From Symbiodinium natans (Eukaryota; Sar; Dinophyceae; Suessiales; Symbiodiniaceae), in the NCBI GenBank assembly GCA_905221605.1, contig CAJNDS010001082.1:1-35979 (forward strand): DNA of 35,979 nucleotides, read 5' to 3'. A program made the position numbers and the translations under genes. The notes under the pieces were generated by a model. It was not told where the DNA came from, did no database searches, and saw nothing but the letters and a program-made list of their open reading frames with translations. Every line of letters begins with the position of its first letter. Positions within the stretch are counted from its first letter, which is position 1. Below are positions 20,071 to 29,092 of the stretch, one piece after another.

Positions 20071-20920
20071 CGGCAGCGTGAGCTGTCTCAGGCACTCGAC
20101 CGCGCAGTGATCTCGCAGCTCCTTGCCCCGGGTCAGGGTCGTGAGGCCGCCCAGGCCCATCTGCGCCTTCTCGAGCTCCCCGGCTCTGGGGCTTGGCTCC
20201 ACGCCCCTCCCAGCGAGGCTCTTGGGCTCCATGTTGCACCCCGCCTCTTCCGCGTAATGGTGCAGCTCCGTCTCCGCCTGCCCGTCTCTCCGGAAGACAC
20301 GCATTGCCCCTTATGCGATGGTGTCGCTGACGGCTTTGGCGACCATTCTCGTTGCTGCCCATGTGGCAGGGAGCCATAACCGTCTCAGGGCCGTGGTGGC
20401 TGCTGGAGTGCAAGCTGCTGGGCTTGGGGTTGAGGTCGAGAAGCCGGGCCTGCTTCCCCTGCGACCGGATGGTGATGGTGCTGAGGATGGCGGTCGGGGT
20501 GCCGGGCATCGCCGCCCAGCGGATGTGCGGGTTGCGCAATGGGGCTTGCATGGGGCCGCCGCATTTGACCTTGCCGTCACCTCCGGCCTCCGCGCAGGAG
20601 CCGTCCTGGCTGAGTCCGCGCGCTCAGGCGTAGCCGCGGCTGAGGCCTACGAGGCGCGCAAGCGCACCCACCTCCAGACAGAGCAACACTGCAAAGCTGA
20701 AGGCCTCCAATTCGTCCCGCTTGTTGCCGAAGCCAGCAGCGTCCAACGGCTCAGTCTACCTGGCGCCAGCTCGCGGGCCTGATCTGGCGACAGTCCGGGG
20801 GTTGAAACGGCTCGCCTCCTGCAAAGCCTCTCCGTGGTGCTACAGCGTGAAAACGCCCGCGCTGTGCTCCGTCGCCTGCCGTCAGGCGCGGGCGAGGCTC
20901 GCCCCAATACACCCTATATA
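20070..20920 (+). pseudogene. LINE ORF2: zinc finger and nuclease-like C-terminus, broken
   Basis: The frame from about 20065 includes RLRLPVSPEDTHCPLCDGVA followed by GFGDHSRCCPCG, a Cys2-His-Cys finger typical of this LINE type (20305-20370). After a shift near 20380 comes a domain with PADVRVAQWGLHGAAAFDL, VTSGLRAG, YEARKRTHLQTEQHCKAEGL and QFVPLVAEA. The order P-A-D-V, D, K and E-A resembles the PD-(D/E)XK-like nuclease fold found at the end of several LINE clades; this is a family-level inference. Two more shifts allow VETARLLQSLSVVLQREN and AVLRRLPSGAGEARPNTP before homology ends near 20905. Confidence 0.75.
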
Positions 20921-21336
20921 AACTCTCAGGTTGCGGGGCTTGGGTGCTCACAGAGGGTTTTCAGAACTTTGGCTGTTCTGGGATGCTCACTGCAGAATAC
21001 GTAGCGTTTCTCGGCACGTTCACGACCGTCTTCCGTCAGCAACCCCTGCCAGCGACAACTTGACGAAAGCTTGGCCTGCGCAGGGTCGCGTTTGGACAGT
21101 GAACAATGAAGCACCACTGACCCCTCGACAATGTCACATGACCCTCACACCTTATAATCAGGTTCAAGATGTATAGGGCAAAGAAACCAATACCAACATC
21201 ATTTTCAGAAAGGGTGTTTGTGAATGAAAATAAATGAATGCGCAGATCTTATCAGTATTGCGGTTGGTGTCGTCTGTATGTATTTCAGCTATTTTTGTGG
21301 TACTTTACCTGATGGGCTGGGGTGGTGTTGGCGCAG
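20921..21336. other. LINE 3' flank, no supported gene
   Basis: May include the LINE 3' untranslated region, but no poly-A or simple 3' tail is visible. The open frames here (20926-21117 minus, 20931-21176 plus) overlap and show no recognised domain. Confidence 0.4.
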
Positions 21337-21711
21337 GGCTGGAAGTGTGGCACTGTGTTTGAATACGGCAAGCGCAGCAACGTCGCGGACAGACGTGTGT
21401 CGAAGTACTTTGTCGCAGAGCCAAAGCACAACACTACAAACATCAAGACAGGAAAGAAAGTTTGCACACCTTTGCTAAAGAAGCAACAACGAAAATACAC
21501 ACTTCCAGCATACATTTTTAAAAGTCGCCCGAGCACCCGTGCATCACAGGAGCTCAGTCTCATTAGCAGAATTGCGGAAGTCCAACACAAGACCAACACA
21601 TGTTGTCAAAACCACCTTACTTTCTGTTCTACGCCGCCGGGTTACACTTGTCGCGAACGTGCCATTTTTGTTTGGGCATGTTCACAAGCAACGTCAGCCC
21701 TAAACCCTTAA
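21337..21711 (+). CDS. Possible exon, basic Cys-containing protein, unrecognised
   Basis: The frame follows a TTGGCGCAG, a plausible splice acceptor, and runs 125 codons to TAA at 21709-21711. Its body is non-repetitive, rich in Lys, Arg, Thr and Cys (WKCGTVFEYGKRSNVADRR, KYFVAEPKHN, KVCTPLLKKQQRKYTLPAYI, CSTPPGYTCRERAIFVW). The last residues (SALNP) come from CCCTAAACCC telomere-like bases, so the original end is lost or the stop is fortuitous. No ATG is available. I do not recognise a family. An overlapping minus-strand frame (21285-21599) is less protein-like. Confidence 0.35.
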   Translation, partial: GWKCGTVFEYGKRSNVADRRVSKYFVAEPKHNTTNIKTGKKVCTPLLKKQQRKYTLPAYIFKSRPSTRASQELSLISRIAEVQHKTNTCCQNHLTFCSTPPGYTCRERAIFVWACSQATSALNP

Positions 21712-22126
21712 CCCAATGAGGGTGTAGGGTTGATTAGTACATTGTTTGGTTGGAGAGATGCTAAGTAGCTAACTGGGACCATTTCCACACGCATTTACAA
21801 GCGTAAGGGTCATGGGTTTAGGGCTTAGGGTTCAGGCGGTTCAGGGTACAGGATGTTGGCCCCTAAGCTCCACACCCTCACGAGGTGAAGCGGAAACATC
21901 GCGAAATTCGGCTGAGGTGTTCCTTAGGGATGAGGGTCCTAGGTCACAGCCCCAAAAAAAACTGCCTTAGCAGCCAAGAGATCTGCGCGACATGCTGTAA
22001 TGGCCCAGGAGTTGTCCAGCCGACTAGCCTGAAGTCTCAAAGCAAAGGTTGGGTTTGCACACAGCTTCAGGAAAGGGCCACGGCCCTTCTTTTGGATTTT
22101 GGGTCGGGCTCCGGATTTTTTCACAG
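21712..22126. other. Unassigned stretch
   Basis: Short telomere-like patches at about 21700-21730 and 21810-21830; otherwise nothing recognised. Confidence 0.5.
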
Positions 22127-22147
22127 CCGTTTCATGCCAGGCTCAAG
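22127..22147 (+). other. Weak spliced-leader-like relic
   Basis: The segment starts CCGT and ends GGCTCAAG with exactly the 21-nt spacing of the DinoSL, but only 13 of 21 positions agree overall. It lies 48 bases before the ATG of the secreted-protein frame at 22196, which is why it is noted. Chance is a serious alternative. Confidence 0.2.
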
Positions 22148-22195
22148 CAGCACACAGCCTTTTCAGATCAGGAGAGAGTGACGTCCTCTGCGAAT

Positions 22196-22441
22196 ATGGC
22201 TTTCCTTCGCTTGGCCTGCGCACTGATGCTCCTTTTCTACATCGAGAATGCTTGCGCCATCAGGGGGGGCGACGTCTCGAACGTGGAATGCAAGGAGAAG
22301 CTCACCGTCACCGCAGCGAAGCAACACTTCATGACCGAGGTTCCTGCTATCTTCTATCCCTCAGACCCTGCATCCTCCACCCTAGGCCCTGAACCCTTAG
22401 CCGCCTTAGCCGAACGTAAACTCTCAACTCTGATCCCTTGA
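22196..22441 (+). CDS. Small secreted protein or first exon, signal peptide
   Basis: ATG at 22196 opens an 81-residue frame. Residues 1-21 form a classic signal peptide: MAFLRLACALMLLFYIENACA, cut here to its core LRLACALMLLFYIENACA, with Ala-x-Ala before the probable cleavage and IRGG after it. Residues 22-50 are polar with one Cys (DVSNVECKEKLTVTAAKQHF). After about residue 50 the sequence becomes Pro/Leu-rich and coincides with telomere-like CCCTAG and CCCTGAACCC bases, so the coding exon may end near ATGACCGAG, just before a GTTCCT donor-like site. A longer upstream reading from 22049 starts at a non-ATG and is disfavoured because the signal peptide would be internal. Function unknown. 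Confidence 0.45.
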   Translation: MAFLRLACALMLLFYIENACAIRGGDVSNVECKEKLTVTAAKQHFMTEVPAIFYPSDPASSTLGPEPLAALAERKLSTLIP

Positions 22442-23367
22442 GAACCTACAAATCCTTGCCCCCGCGCCCTCAACATGCAGAGCTTCACCAAAAGGCCGCG
22501 GCTCCTAAACCTATGCAACCATGCAGCTTGTGTGGCGTGCGGGGTTAGTCTGGAGCTTAGAGTTTAGGGTTCGGGATAGTAGGAAATGAAGGTGTAGGGG
22601 TTTAAGAACATAGAGAATGGAGGATTGAACCCTTGGATTCCTTGACAAGGGGTGCTGTGCATGGATGGTTCCTTTCCCCATTCTCTACAAAGAATCAACA
22701 CGGAGCATGAGGCTCTTTCTACAAAAGCCCACTAGCCTACACTCTCAACCTTCGTGGCGTGAAGATACAAGGTGCAGAAGATGCCAGCCACCGCCACAGC
22801 CTTGTGCAATTGGGCGACGAATGGACAAAATCCAGACGCCAGGGAGGAGGCGCTCAAACGATGCCGCCTCTTTAAGTAGGGCCGGGTGCGGGGTGTAGGC
22901 TGTAGGCTTCAGCATCTTACAAGACTTGGTCAGTTTTTTTTCTTGGACCAAGAAACGAAACCCTACTTGCGTGTTGAGAGGCGCTGACGTACATGGCCAA
23001 GCAGCTAAGCAAGCTGCAGGTGTGGATCGCCGAAGATTGGGTTCTTGCCAGGTGTTTGGAGTCTTGGGTGGAGGGTTAGGGCGCATGGCTTAGAGACAGG
23101 GGTTTAGCGTGGACGAACTCGGACCGAGCAACCCAAACCCAATGGATTGTAAATTGTATTTCCATCTTCGTAACTAGGAACTGGTTATAAGTTTCTAGGA
23201 ATTCTAGTTCAGAGTGCGTCTACCCATATACGATGACATACGCCCCCCAAAGCTTAAAGCCAAAGCGAAATTACCCTGTGCTTGATTCATCCCAGCGTCG
23301 CCTGAGCCTCCGAAGCCCATCACATACCCGTACAAGAACCCCCAATCCCTAGCGCACAAGTCTACAG
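22442..23367. other. Unassigned region, no supported gene
   Basis: TTTAGGG-like bases near 22562. Small frames at 22665-22898 (plus) and 22745-23086 (minus) conflict with each other and have no recognised features. Confidence 0.4.
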
Positions 23368-23612
23368 GTGACTGGGTGCACCAAAGAGATGTTGGAGAAT
23401 GGCTTGGACAAGTATTGCGCCTCTATGACGTGATGTTTCCGTGCTGTTGCGGAAGCAGTGCTGCCCTTGCAAAGTCCTGGAGAGAGAGCAAAAGAAAGAT
23501 GCTGTGGGCAGGGGCAATGGTTGTGGTTGAACGTGTGACGAGGATGATCTTGCAGACATTTACCCAGCCATTTCACCGTATGCCGCTTGAGAGCGAGGAG
23601 TTTCAGGCCTAG
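23368..23612 (+). CDS. Possible terminal exon, unrecognised
   Basis: After TCTACAG, a good acceptor-like site (23361-23367), the frame is open for 81 codons to TAG at 23610-23612. The translation is non-repetitive with an alternating helical character (VGEWLGQVLRLYDVMFPCCC, SWRESKRKMLWAGAMVVVER, TRMILQTFTQPFHRMPLESE). There is no ATG near the beginning. Minus-strand frames overlap but are less convincing. No family recognised. Confidence 0.3.
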
Positions 23613-24250
23613 GCCCGAGCAACTGCGCCATAAAGGCGGCCCCCGGCTCTAAGCGCTGTAAGCTAATTCCTTCTTATCCTCGGCGCCATCAGCCCCAAAG
23701 CTTCGCCCCTCAGTGCCACAGTGCCACAGGATGCAGCAACAGAATCAGAAACTGGCCCGCGCATCAGAAACTGCGAATCAGAAACTGCGAAACGGGTCTA
23801 GTTGAGAATCAGAGCGAACCAGAAACTAGCCGAAACTAATGCGATTCAGTATAGTGGCATCGTGGGGTGAAAGGGGGGGGGAAAAAAGAGGATACTCCAC
23901 GCCTCGCAAGTGATGGGGGCAGGGGTGGAGGTCGAAACAACCTCCTGGCAACCTCCACGTCGGAGGCTCGTTCACTGCTCGGTCAATCGACTCACCCATC
24001 CACCTGCCCTCTCACCCGCCCGCCCGCCCGCATCGACACCGCTCGCTTCAGAGTGATGGCTTTCCCGGTTTCCCAACCATCCGTTTCCCAGTTTCTGTTC
24101 AGCCATTTGATTCAGCCGTTTTGCTGTTTTCGAAACAGCCGTTTGCCGGTTTCCTAATCAGCCGTTTCCCGGTTTCCGATTATCCTGTTCTGGTTTCCGA
24201 TTCAGTCGTTCTGGTTACCGATCCAGCGGTTCTGGTTTCCAATTTTCGTC
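23613..24250. repeat. AATCAGAAACTG repeats and facing GTTTCC(G/T)ATTCAG repeats
   Basis: At 23736-23835 the words GAATCAGAAACTG and CCAGAAACT recur about six times. At 24060-24245 the related reverse-complement-like words CAGTTTCTG, CGGTTTCC and TTCAGCCGTTT recur about ten times. The two blocks face each other across about 230 bp that include a poly-G and CCCGCC-rich stretch. Confidence 0.5.
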
Positions 24251-24820
24251 GACCGGGTCAAAGCCTTGTTAACGCGAGCACTCTTTCCTACATGCCTTGC
24301 AAGGATTCTACCAACAACCCCCCGCGCCCCGCCCTGTGCAGGTTTGGGGTTTTAGGGGGGGCTGGAGACGCGCAACAGTCGGCTCAAGGGTTGAGCGATT
24401 AATAAAGGGTATAAGGTTGTTGTTTTAAGACCTCAAACCCTGCACCCGTTAGGCCGAACACGTGAAGCTGGCTAGAAGCCTTCCCTTGTTTTGCTTTGGT
24501 GGGTGGGCGGGTGGGGGTGGATGAGAAACCGAGTCTCAAGGCTGACCAGCTCTCTAAACCCTTCGGCTTTCGGGCTTAGGCTAGGGTTTGAGGCATCCCA
24601 AATCCAAACCATCGCAGAGTCCACAGTCCACAGCTCTCAAGACAGAGTCCCGAATTGCCAAGGCGTGGAGAAAAGCAACGCAGACTGAGGGAGCATCAGT
24701 GAGGGGATCTTGAGGGTCAAAGCAGGCCTCATCTTACAAGCTTAGGTCATCTCGAAGGGTTCCCAGAGAAGCATCATATTCAGAATTCTGGGCACTAGAC
24801 ACGATCAGCAATGAGCTATC
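24251..24820. other. Unassigned region
   Basis: No recognisable gene. The small plus-strand frame at 24491-24688 shows no features. Confidence 0.4.
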
Positions 24821-25158
24821 AAAGGGGTATGTGTGTACATTAAGAGGAGGTTTGGGTTGCTCGTTGACCGATCTGATGATGAGAGCGAGGGAGATGAAGA
24901 GAGTCCCAAATCTGTCACCCCGGTCGCAAACAGTGGGCGGTTGTGCTCCTTGTTTACACCGTGGCCCGCATTGCAGCAAATCTTGCTTCGTGAGCATACA
25001 CTTCTCCTGTGCGATTTTTTGTGCATCCTTTGTGTAGCAGTTCCAAATGCGACATTAGACCCTTGGCCCTCTATTCTAAACCGTAAGCATTGGCATACAG
25101 TCACGAGAGTCAGCTGCCATGCGGCGCTGCCTGTCGTGCAGATCCGGGTCTGAAGTGG
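24821..25158 (+). CDS. Possible exon with acidic patch, unrecognised
   Basis: The plus-strand frame carries VYIKRRFGLLVDRSDDESEG and DEESPKSVTPVANSG (about 24828-24950), a basic segment followed by an acidic Ser-rich patch typical of disordered nuclear or signalling proteins. The later half is hydrophobic and less convincing. There is no ATG start. The minus strand is open too because its frame reads from the CA repeat. Confidence 0.2.
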
Positions 25159-25198
25159 ATCTGGATAGCCTCTCATTGCGTGATGCCGCTGACGTTGC

Positions 25199-25925
<727 letters not shown>

Positions 25926-25930
25926 TGGAG

Positions 25931-26102
25931 CGAGCCGCGGGCGCTGCGGTAAGCAGCGGCGAGCGATACCGCGTGGCGACAGGCCCGCGGACGAGCCCGA
26001 GCCGTCAGGCGAAGCCTGGCGAGGGCTCGGGGCCAGTGCGCGCGGTGAGCGCGGCCCACGCTTAGAAGGGTTGAACCCGCGTGCCAGCGTCAGTCTGGCC
26101 CC
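25931..26102 (+). ncRNA. Candidate structured RNA or foldback DNA, unrecognised
   Basis: About 170 GC-rich bases contain several perfect complementary stems: CCGCGGGC (25935-25942) with GCCCGCGG (25983-25990), enclosing GCTGC-GGTAA-GCAGC; CCCGAGCC (25996-26003) with GGCTCGGG (26024-26031), enclosing CAGGC-GAA-GCCTG; GGGGCCAG (26029-26036) with CTGGCCCC (26095-26102), enclosing CGCGC-GGTGA-GCGCG and CACGC (26057-26061) with GCGTG (26079-26083). Two of these outer stems share three bases and so compete. It matches no RNA family I can name; a short part loosely recalls bacterial-type 23S rRNA but not enough to call. Strand is undetermined by the stems; plus is assumed. Confidence 0.35.
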
Positions 26103-26540
26103 AAAGAGAATAACCCTAAACCTTCGGGTTTTAAGTTAAGTCGCTCCATCCTTTAGGATTCTTGGGTTTAGGATTTAGGATTCTAGGCTTTAGGATTCTA
26201 GGCCTTTAGGATTTAGGATTTAGGGTTCGGGGCCTTTAGGATTTAGGATTCAGAGCCTTTAGGGTTTAGGATTCAGGGCCTTGAGGGTTTAGGATTCAGG
26301 GCCTTTAGGGTTTAGGATTTAGGATTCATGGCCGTTAGGGTTTAGGATTCAGGGCCTTTAGGGTTTAGGATTCAGGACCTTTAGGGTTTAGGGTTCAGGG
26401 CCTTTAGGGTTTAGGATTCAGGGCCTTTAGGGTTTAGAATTCAGGGCCTTGAGGGTTTAGGATTTAGGATTCAGGGCCTTTAGGGTTTAGGATTCAGGGC
26501 CTTTAGGGTTTAGGATTCAGGGCCTTGAGGGTTTAGGATT

Positions 26541-26836
26541 TGTGGATCTCCACGTCTACGGTAAGAGGCAGTGGAGTATTGCGCGGTTGACCCTTCTTTC
26601 GGGTCGAATGATTCTGCTCTCTTGCTGGTGTGAGGGCTCAAGGCCACAGATGTGGCAATAGAGCCGCAGAGCCCTAGGCACCCGAAGCCAATGAAGCGCA
26701 CCTGGAGACAAAAGATGGCTTCTGACATGAGTCGCTGGCAATTCCGAAAGCTCATACGATACCAGCGTCAGCAGTTGCATCGGTCTCAGTGTTATGAGGC
26801 AAAGGTCGGTTTGCATGACCAACTTCAAGTTATACA
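26541..26836 (+). repeat. 5' LTR
   Basis: 296 bp, TG...CA termini. Contains the ATG (26691) of the internal reading frame, so about half of the LTR is also coding. Confidence 0.88.
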
Positions 26837-27707
26837 GGTTAAGAGCCTTGAGATTCCACCGATTGAGTTTGCGCGGGCAAGTGGTTTTATGGGTGGTGCC
26901 AGTGGTGCGGTTGAAGGTTCTATTCACGGCGGCGGGCAGAGTCATCTTGCAGCTGAGCAACATGAGTGTAATTGGGAGGAGTATTTCGACACACTGCATG
27001 TGGACCGAGCAACTCAAACTACGCCGAGGCCGGCAGCTACCGCTACATCCACGCAGGTTCAGATTGATGATGCCCTACACCTAGGCGGCCCTTCAACAGT
27101 CCTTGGTGGGGCATGCTGGTCCGGCAGCTGGGAACCTCTGACGCAGCAGGTGCGCCCGATAGGGCGTTGTGTCCGGGTGAGCTGTGGCGTGGACAAGGCT
27201 GGTTGGCCCACTTTAGGCGAACCTGGTGTTGTCATAGGTGCCAGAGGGGCGGCTTGCAGAGTGATGCTGGACAGATGCGCTCCCGAATCAGCTGTTTGGC
27301 CAAAGAGTATATTCCAGGCATGGATCCCGAAGCCAGACATTTTTTGGGGCCCCTTGGTTACTCGAATGCTGTTTTCTGCTGAAACCGTTTCCACTGCTAC
27401 CCAGTCTGAGCCAGCGTATGAACACCATGGAAACGCGATGGTTCAGACACCAACAGGCTGGGAGCAGGGGGGCTGCGAGACTACTTCAACACATCGTGTG
27501 ACCAGGGAGGATGAGATCATTAACCAGTACCACTGTGGTGCACTCTACACCGAGCGCTGGATAACGGCGCTCGAACGCAGGCTCGATGGCGACGTACCAG
27601 AAGTCAAAGGCATCAGAGAAGAATTCGAGGAATGGGATGCCCGGATGTGTATATTCAGGCCCGTGGACCAACGTGACGTCAGCATACAGGCTACAAGCAG
27701 GTTGTGA
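26691..27707 (+). CDS. Single ORF of the LTR element, Gag-like by position, unrecognised
   Basis: The frame starts at an ATG inside the 5' LTR and runs 338 codons to TGA 27705-27707, about 38 bases before the purine tract. A GTG 13 codons upstream would extend it; the ATG is preferred. Residues 1-50 are strongly basic (MKRTWRQKMASDM, RWQFRKLIRYQRQQLHRSQ), the middle is Gly/Ala/Trp-rich (about residues 65-215), and the C-terminus is acidic (EVKGIREEFEEWDARM). No CCHC zinc knuckle, no D-S/T-G protease motif and no YxDD were found. A basic ORF next to the 5' LTR would be Gag in a normal element, but sequence evidence for Gag is absent; a captured host gene fragment is the alternative. The intact frame together with identical LTRs argues that it is recent. 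Confidence 0.6.
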   Translation: MKRTWRQKMASDMSRWQFRKLIRYQRQQLHRSQCYEAKVGLHDQLQVIQVKSLEIPPIEFARASGFMGGASGAVEGSIHGGGQSHLAAEQHECNWEEYFDTLHVDRATQTTPRPAATATSTQVQIDDALHLGGPSTVLGGACWSGSWEPLTQQVRPIGRCVRVSCGVDKAGWPTLGEPGVVIGARGAACRVMLDRCAPESAVWPKSIFQAWIPKPDIFWGPLVTRMLFSAETVSTATQSEPAYEHHGNAMVQTPTGWEQGGCETTSTHRVTREDEIINQYHCGALYTERWITALERRLDGDVPEVKGIREEFEEWDARMCIFRPVDQRDVSIQATSRL

Positions 27708-27745
27708 TGGAGATCCGAAATCGTTGCTCACATCCCCATGCTCGC

Positions 27746-27756
27746 AAAGCGGGGGG
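27746..27756 (+). promoter_or_regulatory. Polypurine tract of the LTR element
   Basis: AAAGCGGGGGG, ten purines of eleven, ends exactly where the 3' LTR begins. Primer site for plus-strand synthesis in LTR retrotransposons. Confidence 0.7.
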
Positions 27757-28052
27757 TGTGGATCTCCACGTCTACGGTAAGAGGCAGTGGAGTATTGCGC
27801 GGTTGACCCTTCTTTCGGGTCGAATGATTCTGCTCTCTTGCTGGTGTGAGGGCTCAAGGCCACAGATGTGGCAATAGAGCCGCAGAGCCCTAGGCACCCG
27901 AAGCCAATGAAGCGCACCTGGAGACAAAAGATGGCTTCTGACATGAGTCGCTGGCAATTCCGAAAGCTCATACGATACCAGCGTCAGCAGTTGCATCGGT
28001 CTCAGTGTTATGAGGCAAAGGTCGGTTTGCATGACCAACTTCAAGTTATACA
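27757..28052 (+). repeat. 3' LTR
   Basis: Same 296 bp as the 5' LTR, no difference found on reading; followed by the GGATT duplication and satellite. Confidence 0.88.
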
Positions 28053-28164
28053 GGATTTAGGGTTCAGGGCCTTTAGGGTTTAGGATTCAGGGCCTTTAGG
28101 GTTTAGGATTCAGGGCCCTGAAGGTTTAGGATTTAGGATTCAGGGCCTTTCGGATTTAGGATTG

Positions 28165-28255
28165 TTCGGGAAAACGGAGGGTCACCCAAAACCAGCGTTT
28201 TTCAGTACTAAAAATTCGCATTTTTACTGCGGGTCCGGCCAAATCCTGGGGCAGG
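28165..28255 (+). repeat. 90-bp hairpin module in satellite, copy 1
   Basis: Starts TTCGGGAAAACGGAGGGTCA and ends GGCCAAATCCTGGGG. It contains a hairpin: CAGT and ACTG (28203-28206, 28226-28229) outside AAAAAT and ATTTTT around a TCGC loop. Unlike the satellite, it has no telomere-like words. Confidence 0.8.
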
Positions 28256-28546
28256 GCCTTTAGGGTTTAGGATTCAGGGCCTTCAGGGTTTAGGGTTCAG
28301 GGCCTTTAGGATTTAGGATTCAGGGCCTTGGAGGTTTAGGATTTAGGATTAAGGGCCTTTAGGGTTTAGGATTCAGGGCCTTTAGGGTTTAGGATTCAGG
28401 GCCTTGAGGGTTTAGGATTTAGGGTTCAGGGCCTTTAGGGTTTAGGATTCAGGGCCTGTAGGGTTTAGGATTCAGGGCCTTTAGGGTTTAGGGTTCAGGG
28501 CCTTTAGGGAGGATTCAGGATTCAGGGCCTTTAGGATTTAGGATTT

Positions 28547-28636
28547 TTCGGGAAAACGGAGGGTCACCAAAAACCATCGTTTTTCAGTACAAAAAATTCG
28601 CATTTTTACTGCGGGTCCGGCCAAATCCTGGGGCAG
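28547..28636 (+). repeat. 90-bp hairpin module, copy 2
   Basis: Same module 382 bp downstream, a few substitutions; hairpin arms preserved. Confidence 0.8.
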
Positions 28637-29000
28637 GGCCTTTAGGGTTTAGGATTCAGGGCCTTCAGGGTTTAGGGTTCAGGGCCTTAAGGATTTAGGA
28701 TTCAGGGCCTTGGGGGTTTAGGATTTAGGATTCAGGGCCTTTAGAGTTTAGGATTCAGGGCCTTTAGGGTTTAGGATTCAGGGCCTTGAGGGTTTAGGAT
28801 TTAGGGTTCAGGGCCTTTAGGGTTTAGGATTCAGGGCCTGTAGGGTTTAGGATTCAGGGCCTTTAGGGTTTAGGGTTCAGGGCCTTTAGGGTTTAGGATT
28901 CAAGGCCTTGAGGGTTTAGGATTCAGGGTGTTTAGGGTTCAGGATTCAGGGCCTTTAGGGTTTAGGATTTAGGATTCAGGGCCTTTAGGATTTAGGATTT

Positions 29001-29092
29001 TTCGGGAAAACGGAGGGTCACCCAAAACCATCGTTTTTCAGTACTAAAAATTCGCATTTTCACTACGAGTCCGGCCAAATCCTGGGGCAGGG
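29001..29092 (+). repeat. 90-bp hairpin module, copy 3
   Basis: Third copy, 454 bp after the second. ATTTTC replaces ATTTTT in one arm, so the inner stem is weakened here. Confidence 0.8.

Larger units (their letters stand above)
19213..20920 (+). mobile_element. 5'-truncated, frameshifted LINE (non-LTR retrotransposon)
   Basis: The element begins inside the reverse transcriptase, shortly before its QQGDPLGP motif, right after a G-rich stretch (19218-19254). It runs through the RT palm, the thumb and connection region, a CCHC-type zinc finger and a C-terminal nuclease-like domain to about 20905. Loss of the 5' part is typical of LINE insertion by target-primed reverse transcription. The reading frame shifts at about 19500, 20070, 20380, 20760 and 20810, so the copy is dead. 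No poly-A tail or target duplication could be identified. The C-terminal order of motifs matches a LINE type seen in algae and dinoflagellates. The insertion lies 20-60 bases downstream of the decayed retrogene. Confidence 0.85.
26541..28052 (+). mobile_element. Complete small non-autonomous LTR retrotransposon (TRIM / TR-GAG-like)
   Basis: Two direct repeats of 296 bp (26541-26836 and 27757-28052) appear identical on reading. Each starts TG (TGTGGATCTCC) and ends CA (TTATACA). The 5-bp sequence GGATT directly precedes the left copy (26536-26540) and follows the right copy (28053-28057), a target duplication taken from the surrounding satellite. A purine tract AAAGCGGGGGG (27746-27756) directly abuts the right LTR, as a polypurine tract should. 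The bases after the left LTR (GGTTAAGAGCC) only partly resemble a tRNA primer site. The 1512-bp element has no room for protease, RT, RNase H or integrase, so it must depend on another element. Confidence 0.88.

Noticed and set aside
26052-26085. tRNA T-arm or 5S rRNA in the GC-rich structured segment
   Set aside because: The GGGTTGAACCC hairpin lacks the conserved GGTTCGAATCC B-box pattern and no acceptor or anticodon arms fit.
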